A stretch of DNA of 5,599 nucleotides from Treponema sp. GTDB taxonomy: Bacteria; Spirochaetota; Spirochaetia; Treponematales; Breznakiellaceae. Of this stretch, positions 1 through 5,466 are shown in pieces. The stretch's first letter is position 1; each line of letters opens with the position of its first letter. Location: contig JAISPY010000266.1 in NCBI GenBank assembly GCA_031274565.1, positions 1 to 5,599 on the forward strand, in the 5' to 3' direction. The notes beneath the pieces were generated by a model, which saw only the letters and a list, made by a program, of their open reading frames with translations, did no database searches and was not told the origin of the DNA. The translations under genes and the position numbers were made by a program.

Positions 1-833
1 CGGTCATTCAAGAACGCCGAAGTCCGCAACAACCGCACGATCTTCCTCCAGCGCCGATCCGATATGATACGCAATGCTGCTTCCGGAGCGGAGGCGTCAT
101 GGAGCGGGTGGGGGTTCACCGGCAGGGTACAGAAAGATTTGATATACAGGAGCACCTCAAACACATGCTCAGGAATGGCAACCGCGTCAATGGCGCTGCT
201 CCACTCTGCATAGGCTTCCCCGGTAATCTTGTGTTCCCCCTGCACCGGGTCCTCATCTGACATGCGGGGCAGGGCGATCATGGCCTTGAACGTTTCCGGG
301 TCCGTGATACCTGCTACGGGGACCCGCACCAAGAAGCGATCCCAGAGGGCTTCCAGGCCCTGCCCCGGAGCGGGCAGTTCGTTGGACGCGGCAATGAGGA
401 CCTTCATGGGGACCTGGATCTCCTGTTCGCCGTTGCGGTAACGCTTCTCGTTTAAAACCGTGAGCAGGGCATTCTGAATGGAGGGGCCTGCCTTCCAGAT
501 TTCGTCCAGGAAAACCACCGTGGCTTCGGGAAGGTAGCCCCGGCATATTCGCTCATACCGGTCCGCATCCTTGAGTTGAGCGATGGATACGGGGCCGAAG
601 ATCTCGTCGGGCGTGCTGAAATGGCTCATCAGGTACTCAAAGGCGCTGCCGTCCGTAAAGGCGTATTTAATCCGCCGGGCAATGAGGCTCTTGGCAACCC
701 CCGGAGGTCCCAAGAGGAAGATGCTTTCCCCGGCCACGGCAGCAAGCACCGCGAGGGCAATGACCTCTTCCTTCTCGTAAATACCGGTGTTTAATTCCTT
801 GAGTAACGCGCGTATGCTTGATTTTACCGCCAT
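1..833 (-). CDS. ravA: RavA-like MoxR-family AAA+ ATPase, 3'-truncated by the window edge
   Basis: Reading from the ATG at 833 down to position 3 gives 277 codons with no stop; the C-terminus is outside the window. Visible AAA+ elements: Walker A GPPGVAKS (residues 42-49), the RavA-typical FEYLMSHFSTPDEIFGP stretch (65-81), Walker B VVFLDEI (106-112) followed by WKAGPSIQNALL, sensor-1 Asn in AASNELP (148-154), a probable arginine finger in LWDRF (R166), and SDRRWRK (258-264), which matches the RavA sensor-2 segment. From memory it aligns almost colinearly with E. coli RavA (about 500 residues), so roughly 220 residues are missing, including the LARA domain if present. In E. coli RavA is a hexameric chaperone-like ATPase that works with the VWA protein ViaA and binds LdcI; a viaA-like gene would be expected beyond the left edge. 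An in-frame TGA at 855-857 with no start codon between it and the ATG leaves 833 as the only sensible start, although no good ribosome binding site precedes it. An extra segment of about 15 residues (239-257) before SDRRW is longer than in E. coli. Confidence 0.9.
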   Translation of the reverse strand, partial: MAVKSSIRALLKELNTGIYEKEEVIALAVLAAVAGESIFLLGPPGVAKSLIARRIKYAFTDGSAFEYLMSHFSTPDEIFGPVSIAQLKDADRYERICRGYLPEATVVFLDEIWKAGPSIQNALLTVLNEKRYRNGEQEIQVPMKVLIAASNELPAPGQGLEALWDRFLVRVPVAGITDPETFKAMIALPRMSDEDPVQGEHKITGEAYAEWSSAIDAVAIPEHVFEVLLYIKSFCTLPVNPHPLHDASAPEAALRIISDRRWRKIVRLLRTSAFLND

Positions 834-903
834 AGGTGAAGCATACGCTACGTCTCAAGATGCTGTCTATATTGATGCAGGGCGAGGGCACATAACAATT
901 TTT

Positions 904-932
904 GTCCACGAATTACGCGAATTACACGGATT
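904..932 (-). repeat. Dispersed intergenic repeat, copy 1 (left arm of an inverted pair)
   Basis: The complement of 907-932 begins AATCCGTGTAATTCGCG and matches copy 2 (955-980, plus strand) at 20 of 26 positions. The complement of 904-926 matches copy 3 (1051-1073) at 19 of 23 positions. The shared core is (G)TAATTCGCGT-ATTCG-GG. Copies 1 and 2 are therefore in inverted orientation, separated by 22 bp. Confidence 0.6.
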
Positions 933-952
933 AAGAAGTGGAATCAGGCGCT

Positions 953-986
953 AAAATCCGTTACATCCGCGTAATCGGTGGATTTT
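953..986 (+). repeat. Dispersed intergenic repeat, copy 2, able to fold into a hairpin
   Basis: The 26 bp at 955-980 are the inverted partner of copy 1. The copy can also fold on itself: AAAATCC (953-959) pairs perfectly with GGATTTT (980-986), and an inner stem GTTAC/GTAAT (960-964 with 971-975, one G-T pair) closes on a 6-nt loop, leaving a 4-nt bulge at 976-979. A T-run at 983-988 overlaps the 3' arm, so it resembles an intrinsic terminator, but no plus-strand gene lies upstream in the window for it to terminate. Confidence 0.55.
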
Positions 987-1044
987 TTATCTTTAAAAAA
1001 ATACCCGCTCATTGTTGCGCATTAAGCACGGTGGTCATTCCCTC

Positions 1045-1073
1045 ATTCGCGTTAATTCGCGTCATTCGCGGAC
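1045..1073 (+). repeat. Dispersed intergenic repeat, copy 3, with three ATTCGCG units
   Basis: The heptamer ATTCGCG occurs three times, at 1045-1051, 1055-1061 and 1064-1070, spaced 10 and 9 bp. Positions 1051-1073 match the complement of copy 1 at 19 of 23 positions, in the same orientation as copy 2. The roughly helical-turn spacing is notable, but no protein is known to me that binds this motif. Confidence 0.55.
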
Positions 1074-1118
1074 TCTTTTGTTTATATGCGCTGGCCCTGA
1101 TCCTGCCCTGCCCCTTTA

Positions 1119-1147
1119 TTTACATGCACTGCTTTTATGAGTAGGAT
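1119..1147 (+). promoter_or_regulatory. Candidate sigma-70-type promoter for the aspS operon
   Basis: TTTACA (1119-1124; 5 of 6 to TTGACA) and TAGGAT (1142-1147; 4 of 6 to TATAAT) are separated by exactly 17 bp. Transcription would start near 1153-1155, leaving a very short leader of about 14 nt that still contains the GGAG ribosome binding site at 1156-1159. The short leader and the weak -10 keep confidence low. Confidence 0.3.
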
Positions 1148-1167
1148 AGACCCATGGAGATAAAACG

Positions 1168-2469
1168 ATGCGTGTTCTCGCAAAAGATATAGCTCAAACA
1201 TGCCGGGATACGCCCGGTGAAACCCTTGCGGTTCTCGGTTGGGTGCACCGGATCCGGGAACTGGGGGGTATCACCTTTGTGATCCTCCGGGACCGTTCCG
1301 GTATGCTGCAGTTGGTAGTGTCTGAAGCCACGGAAGGGGATGCCGCCGGCCTCACCCTGGAATCGGTGGTCAAGGCCGTGGGTGTTCCGGCCTTGAATGA
1401 AAAGGCCCCTGGAGGCGCGGAGCTTAGGGTACATTCCCTGGAATGTATTGCCCGGGCCGCCCCGGAACTCCCCTTTCAGGTGAATGGGGATACCGGGAAG
1501 ATCGGCATAGAGGCTATCTTGGACCACCGGGCATTCTCCCTGCGGAACCCCAAAATCCGGGCCATCTTCAAGGTTCAGTCCACCATCATTGAAGCCTTTT
1601 CCGCATACCTGCGGAGCCAGGATTTTACGGAGATCAAAACCAGTAAGCTCGTGGGAGGCGGCACCGAGGGAGGGGCTGAACTCTTTGAGGTGGCCTATTT
1701 CGACAAAAAAGTCTACCTCGCCCAGTCTCCTCAGATATATAAGCAGATCATGGTGGCGAGCGGCCTGGAGCGGGTCTTCGAGGTCGCTCCGGCATACCGG
1801 GCGGAGAAACACGATACCCCACGGCACTTAAACGAATACGTGTCTCTGGATGTGGAGATGGGTTTCATCGAATCCGAAAAGGACCTCATCGAGCTGGAAA
1901 AGGGACTCTTGACCCATATCTTCACGGAGGTGCAGCGGAAAAACGCCCCGGAGTTAGCGCTGTGGGCTGCCAAGACCCCGGATACCGAGGCGATCTGCAA
2001 GGCCCCCCTCATCCCCTATGAAGAGGCCCTCAAAATCGCGGGGCGCGAAAGCCCGAACGGCCGTATCTTCGACCTCAACCCCGAGGCGGAGCGCCTGCTC
2101 TGCGATTGGGCCCTGCGGGAACAGGGAACGGATCTGGTCTTTATCACCGAATTTCCCCGGCGCTACCGGCCGTTCTACACCTACCCCCTGGACGCGGTAC
2201 GGACCATGAGCTTTGACGCCCTGTTTCGGGGGCTGGAGATCACCACCGGCGGGAGGAGGCAGCACGATTATACCGCCTTGTTGGAGGCACTTCCCAAATT
2301 CGGCCTTACCGAAGCAGACATCGTCGGGTATCGGTCCTTTAAGTACGGCTGTCCGCCTCATGGGGGCTTTGCGGTGGGCTGCGAGCGGCTCACCCAAAAG
2401 ATCCTGGGGCTGAGTAACGTGAAAGAGGCCAGCCTCTTTCCCCGGGACCGCAAACGCATCGCCCCTTAG
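1168..2469 (+). CDS. aspS: Aspartyl-tRNA synthetase, archaeal/AspRS2 type, probably non-discriminating
   Basis: Class II synthetase that forms Asp-tRNA in the cytoplasm. At 433 residues, without the GAD insertion of the ~590-residue bacterial enzyme, it belongs to the archaeal-type AspRS group found in archaea and as AspRS2 in some bacteria such as Deinococcus and clostridia. Visible parts: OB-fold anticodon domain (about 18-95, with LGWVHRIRELGG), the flexible-loop and substrate stretch GTEGGAELF (165-173), LAQSPQIYKQ (184-193), motif 2 YRAEKHDTPRHLNEY (210-224), GLEITTGGRRQHDY (355-368), motif 3 GGFAVGCERL (399-408) and the typical C-terminus LFPRDRKR (423-430). His27 and Pro81 fall where Thermococcus kodakarensis AspRS has Trp26 and Lys85; this His/Pro pair marks enzymes that also charge tRNA-Asn. 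Motif 1 reads FTEIKTSKLV, with Ser159 in place of the usual invariant Pro. GGAG lies 8 nt before the ATG, which fixes the start. It is the first gene of a likely three-gene operon. Confidence 0.95.
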   Translation: MRVLAKDIAQTCRDTPGETLAVLGWVHRIRELGGITFVILRDRSGMLQLVVSEATEGDAAGLTLESVVKAVGVPALNEKAPGGAELRVHSLECIARAAPELPFQVNGDTGKIGIEAILDHRAFSLRNPKIRAIFKVQSTIIEAFSAYLRSQDFTEIKTSKLVGGGTEGGAELFEVAYFDKKVYLAQSPQIYKQIMVASGLERVFEVAPAYRAEKHDTPRHLNEYVSLDVEMGFIESEKDLIELEKGLLTHIFTEVQRKNAPELALWAAKTPDTEAICKAPLIPYEEALKIAGRESPNGRIFDLNPEAERLLCDWALREQGTDLVFITEFPRRYRPFYTYPLDAVRTMSFDALFRGLEITTGGRRQHDYTALLEALPKFGLTEADIVGYRSFKYGCPPHGGFAVGCERLTQKILGLSNVKEASLFPRDRKRIAP

Positions 2470-2494
2470 GTTAAGAAAAATAGGCTGCCGCTCA

Positions 2495-3853
2495 TTGAAC
2501 CCCCTGATCCCTACCGAGCGCTGGGATAACGCCGCGCTCTTTCGTCTCTTGTGGCCCCTTATCGTGGAGCAGATCCTCAATGTTACCATCGGCATAGCGG
2601 ATACGGTGATGGTCAGCACCGTGGGGGAGACCGCGGTTTCCGGGGTTTCCCTGGTGGATGCCATCAATGTGCTGTTGGTCATCGCCTTTGGCGCGCTTGC
2701 CACGGGCGGTTCCGTGGTGGTGAGTCAATACATCGGCCGCAAAGATCCAAAAAACGCAAGCCGCGCCTCCAAGCAGCTCATGTATGTAAGCGTCTTCGTA
2801 TCCCTCATCATCATGGGATTTGCCCTCTGCACCTACCGGGTGCTGCTGCGGCTTATTTATGGGGAGCTTGCCCCGGAAGTGCTCTCCGCTGCGGAGACCT
2901 ATTTCTGGCTCAGCGCCCTGAGCTATCCCTTTCTCGCGGTGTATAATGCCGCAGCTTCCCTGTTCCGCAGCATGGGCAATAGCCGGATAACCATGCTGGT
3001 TGCCCTCCTGGTAAATGGCTTGAACATCTTCGGGAACGGACTGCTCATCTTTGGCTTCCACCTGGGCGTGGCTGGGGCAGCGATTGCCACCCTGGTAAGC
3101 CGGGCTGCAGCCGCGGCGGTGCTGAGCTGCCTGCTCCTGTCCCGCCGGACCGGGCCGGTTTCCCTGGTAGGGCTTTCAAAAATACACCTGGATCCTGCCA
3201 TGATGCGCCGTATTTTGAACGTGGGCATACCGAGCGGGTTTGAAAACTCCCTGTTCCAGATCGGTAAACTCCTGGTGGCCCGGCTGGTGAGTACCTTTGG
3301 TACCGCGGCAATCGCGGCAAACGCCGTTACCAGTTCCATCGGTTCTTGTATCTATATGCCCGGGCAGGGCTTCGGCATGGCCATCCTGACCATTGTGGGT
3401 CAGTGTGTCGGCGCCCGGGACTATGGCGGCGCAAAGACCTACACCAAAAAGCTCATGGTTGCTGCCTATAGCGTACTCGTTTGCACCAACCTGCTGATTT
3501 TTCTCTTCATGGAACCCCTGATACGCTGCTTCAGCCTCAGTCCCGAAGCCCATGATCTGACCTGGCGTTTCTTAACCATTCATGGTATCGCTTCCTCCCT
3601 GGCCTGGCCGCTCAGTTTCGCCCTGCCCAATGCCCTGCGGGCCGCGGGAGACGCCCGGTACTGCATGATAGTCGCGATCGTATCCATGTTTACGGTCCGT
3701 ATCACCCTTTCCTATGTACTGGCCTTTACCGTTGGGTTGGGATCCCTCGGCGTATGGATCGGGATGGGCGGGGATTTCTTGGTCCGCGGAACCTGCTACA
3801 CCTGGCGCTGGCTCCGGGGCCGCTGGCAGGACAAGGACCTTATCAAATCATAA
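2495..3853 (+). CDS. MATE-family multidrug/Na+ (or H+) antiporter
   Basis: 452-residue inner-membrane protein with about 12 hydrophobic helices in two similar halves (helices 1-6 about residues 14-216, helices 7-12 about 240-436), the normal size and topology of MATE exporters, which expel cationic drugs or other organic compounds using a Na+ or H+ gradient. Family features: WPLIVEQ (20-26) starting helix 1, ADTVMVS with Asp36, GGSVVVSQYIGRKD (71-84), PSGFEN in helix 7 with Glu250, GQCVGARDYGGAK (302-314), and LRAAGDARY with Asp386. By position these acidic residues correspond to the D36/E255/D371 cation-site residues of NorM from Vibrio cholerae; this mapping is my inference from motifs. The start is TTG at 2495: two in-frame stops lie at 2411-2413 and 2420-2422, no ATG or GTG follows before the TTG, and the first in-frame ATG after it would remove helix 1. 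The ribosome binding site is weak (TAGG at 2481-2484), suggesting coupling to aspS, which ends 25 bp upstream. The substrate cannot be told from sequence. Confidence 0.92.
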   Translation: MNPLIPTERWDNAALFRLLWPLIVEQILNVTIGIADTVMVSTVGETAVSGVSLVDAINVLLVIAFGALATGGSVVVSQYIGRKDPKNASRASKQLMYVSVFVSLIIMGFALCTYRVLLRLIYGELAPEVLSAAETYFWLSALSYPFLAVYNAAASLFRSMGNSRITMLVALLVNGLNIFGNGLLIFGFHLGVAGAAIATLVSRAAAAAVLSCLLLSRRTGPVSLVGLSKIHLDPAMMRRILNVGIPSGFENSLFQIGKLLVARLVSTFGTAAIAANAVTSSIGSCIYMPGQGFGMAILTIVGQCVGARDYGGAKTYTKKLMVAAYSVLVCTNLLIFLFMEPLIRCFSLSPEAHDLTWRFLTIHGIASSLAWPLSFALPNALRAAGDARYCMIVAIVSMFTVRITLSYVLAFTVGLGSLGVWIGMGGDFLVRGTCYTWRWLRGRWQDKDLIKS

Positions 3854-3862
3854 AGGATGATC

Positions 3863-5056
3863 ATGGCGCAACCTACAATTTTTCCCTCTGCTTCTTATTT
3901 TTCCTATGGAGACCTGGGGATTTCCCCGTTTTTCATCGAACGGCTTGCCGAGCGGGGGATTCACCGTCCCACGGAGATACAGAAACTGGCGATCCCCCGG
4001 CTTTTAGCGGGAGAACACCTGATCTTCCGTTCTGCCACTGGCACGGGTAAAACCTTTGCCTACCTGCTGCCCCTATTTGAGCGGCTTTGCTCCAGAAGCC
4101 TCGGCGCCGGAGGATCAGGACCCGCAGTCCTGATCCTCGCCCCCACCCTGGAACTCTGTTCCCAGATTAAAGAGGAAGCGGATTTTCTTATGCGGGGAAA
4201 GCTCCCGGTGAAGATCAGCCTCATCATCGGGTCTGCCAATATGAGTCGGCAGATCGAGACCCTGCAAAAAGATAAACCCGCAGTAATCGTGGGAAACCCC
4301 GCCCGGCTGGTACAACTCGCCCGGATGGGGAAACTCAAGTTGAGCAACCTAGCGGCCCTGGTGCTGGATGAAGGGGATAGGCTTATCGCGGACGAACTGG
4401 TACCTGAAACCCGGGACTTGGTAAGCCGCATACGCTCAAGCCCGCAAATCGCGGCCTGTTCCGCCACCCTGTCCGCTCGAAGCCGGGAACGGCTCTTGCC
4501 CCTGCTGGGGGAGCAGACGGCGGTTCTGGAAACCGAAGAACAGGAGATTCTTCGAGAACGGATAGAGCACTGGGCCTTATTCAGCGAAACGCGCCATAAG
4601 ATAGGGGTCCTCGGTTCGCTGCTTGCCGCAATCCGGGCGAAGAAGGTACTGGTTTTCAGTAGTCGAGGCGGCCAGGTGGGGAACATCGTTTCCCAGCTCC
4701 AGTACCGCCAGATAGCTACGGTGGGTCTCTACGGGGAGATGGACAAAAAGACCCGTAAGCATGCCTTGGAAGATTTTAGGGCTGGACGGGCCCGGGTCCT
4801 GGTGGCGAGTGATTTGGCGGCCCGGGGTCTTGACATCAGCGACGTGAGCCCGGTGGTGAACCTGGATGTACCGGCAGACGGAGAGGGATACATCCACCGG
4901 GCAGGCCGCACCGGACGGGCGGGAAAACGGGGTATTGTGATTACCCTGGGGGATGGGGAAGAACTGCAGCGGTTTGCGGTCTTGGAGAAGAAGCTGGGGA
5001 TATGCGTATATCCCAAGGTACTCTACCGGGGACGCCTTGGCCCGCCGAACGGCTAA
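3863..5056 (+). CDS. DEAD-box-like ATP-dependent RNA helicase with variant motif II (DEGD)
   Basis: Superfamily 2 RNA helicase core of 397 residues with no C-terminal RNA-binding tail. Motifs in order: Q motif (F13, then GI-RPTEIQ around 32-40), motif I SATGTGKT (57-64), Ia APTLEL (93-98), Ib NPARL (145-149), II DEGD (169-172), III SAT (200-202), IV VFSSR (264-268), V ASDLAARGLDI (315-325) and VI HRAGRTGRAG (345-354). ATP-binding and arginine-finger motifs are intact, but several others are altered: DEGD for DEAD, PTLEL for PTREL, NPAR for TPGR, and the QxxR element after motif IV reads KKTR. The frame is open from an ATG at 3857, but AAGGA (3853-3857) overlaps that codon and lies 5 nt before the second ATG at 3863, which I prefer; the difference is two residues. 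It starts 9 bp after the transporter stop codon, so it is probably co-transcribed. Likely roles are RNA unwinding in ribosome assembly or RNA decay, but the exact subfamily (RhlE-, DbpA- or CsdA-like) is not assignable. Confidence 0.92.
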   Translation: MAQPTIFPSASYFSYGDLGISPFFIERLAERGIHRPTEIQKLAIPRLLAGEHLIFRSATGTGKTFAYLLPLFERLCSRSLGAGGSGPAVLILAPTLELCSQIKEEADFLMRGKLPVKISLIIGSANMSRQIETLQKDKPAVIVGNPARLVQLARMGKLKLSNLAALVLDEGDRLIADELVPETRDLVSRIRSSPQIAACSATLSARSRERLLPLLGEQTAVLETEEQEILRERIEHWALFSETRHKIGVLGSLLAAIRAKKVLVFSSRGGQVGNIVSQLQYRQIATVGLYGEMDKKTRKHALEDFRAGRARVLVASDLAARGLDISDVSPVVNLDVPADGEGYIHRAGRTGRAGKRGIVITLGDGEELQRFAVLEKKLGICVYPKVLYRGRLGPPNG

Positions 5057-5090
5057 ACAGATACGAGCCAACGGGAAAAGGTGCATGAGC

Positions 5091-5446
5091 TTATAGTGGA
5101 CTTCACCTCCAACATCTGCGGCGCACCATAGCCCAGCGCCGAGTGCTTGCCGTCCAGGATTTCCCCTTCCGACTCATGCTCCGGCGCGCAGCAGGACCGC
5201 AGTCACCAAGCCTTGCACGAAACGGTTTTGTGCAAGGCTGAACGCTCCGGTTCGCATGAAACACCATGCCTGCTTGAGGCTTACGGTTTTTGACCGCCAT
5301 TTCCAGGGCGGCGCCGGTATGGCCTCCCTATCGGCGCTTACCGCCCGGCCGATGACCTTCCGGTCAAACAAATCAATCACCCCAGTCAGATACACCCAGC
5401 CTCCGCTGGTGCGCAGGTAGGTGATGTCCAGGATAAACGCATAGCA
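5091..5446 (-). pseudogene. Decayed IS3-family transposase (OrfB, DDE integrase core), frameshifted and internally deleted
   Basis: The IS3 OrfB core can be followed through three minus-strand frames. Frame one (5446 to about 5322) reads LDITYLRTSGGWVYLTGVID then LFDRKVIGRAVSADREA, containing the first catalytic Asp. Frame two (about 5321 to 5154) reads HTGAALEMAVKNRKPQAGMV, then FHANRS and SMSRKGKSW; the usual FHSDRG is changed so the second catalytic Asp is Asn. Frame three (5150 to about 5091) reads GKHSALGYGAPQMLEVKST, the typical OrfB C-terminus. One missing base near 5320-5322 explains the first frame change (EA-HT would be restored). Between SRKGKSW and HSALGY about 55-60 residues of the family are absent, including WDNA and the third catalytic residue, Glu. 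A stop (TAG, complement of 5447-5449) closes the frame upstream, and the N-terminal half and OrfA are missing. The element cannot encode active transposase. No matching pair of terminal inverted repeats is visible. Confidence 0.8.
5209..5239. repeat. Perfect 10-bp inverted repeat (hairpin) inside the transposase remnant
   Basis: AGCCTTGCAC (5209-5218) and GTGCAAGGCT (5230-5239) are exact complements around an 11-nt centre, GAAACGGTTTT, which can add a few further pairs. It lies within the second-frame part of the transposase remnant, at the VQPCTKPFRARL stretch. No T-run follows on either strand, so it is not an obvious intrinsic terminator. Confidence 0.6.
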
Positions 5447-5466
5447 CTACTAGTACACAGTCAATA

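Larger units (their letters stand above)
834..1167. other. Divergent intergenic region between ravA and aspS
   Basis: This 334 bp stretch separates the divergent ravA and aspS genes and holds no convincing gene. It contains three related repeat copies (about 904-932, 955-980 and 1045-1073), an AT-rich patch around 983-1002, and a plausible promoter for aspS just before the gene. A 68-codon plus-strand frame starting at a GTG (938) runs through it, but it simply translates the repeats, giving IRVI-type motifs twice, and has no ribosome binding site. On the minus strand I found no clear promoter for ravA; TTGTTA (complement of about 893-898) is the best -35-like string but lacks a well-spaced -10. 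Confidence 0.7.

Noticed and set aside
901..1073. CRISPR-like array
   Set aside because: Only three degenerate copies in mixed orientation with unequal spacing, and no cas genes; it does not have the regular repeat-spacer structure.
938..1144. 68-codon plus-strand reading frame in the intergenic region
   Set aside because: It starts at GTG with no ribosome binding site and is largely a translation of the ATTCGCG repeats plus AT-rich DNA; the IRVI motif appears once per repeat copy.
1021..1167. T-box or other tRNA-sensing leader upstream of aspS
   Set aside because: I could not find a T-box-like conserved bulge, a specifier stem or a terminator/antiterminator pair before the gene; the likely leader is only about 14 nt.
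1135..1827. 230-codon minus-strand frame opposite aspS
   Set aside because: It is antisense to a well-identified aspS with all class II motifs; long antisense frames are common in GC-rich genes, and the translation shows no family motif.
1954..2703. 249-codon minus-strand frame spanning the aspS-MATE junction
   Set aside because: It overlaps two confident genes antisense, and its translation is low-complexity with no recognisable domain.
2492..3061. 189-codon minus-strand frame opposite the MATE gene
   Set aside because: It is an antisense shadow of the transporter; the His/Gly-rich translation reflects reverse reading of hydrophobic codons.
4060..4686. 208-codon minus-strand frame opposite the helicase
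   Set aside because: It is antisense to helicase motifs Ia to IV and has a Ser/Arg-rich translation typical of shadow frames.
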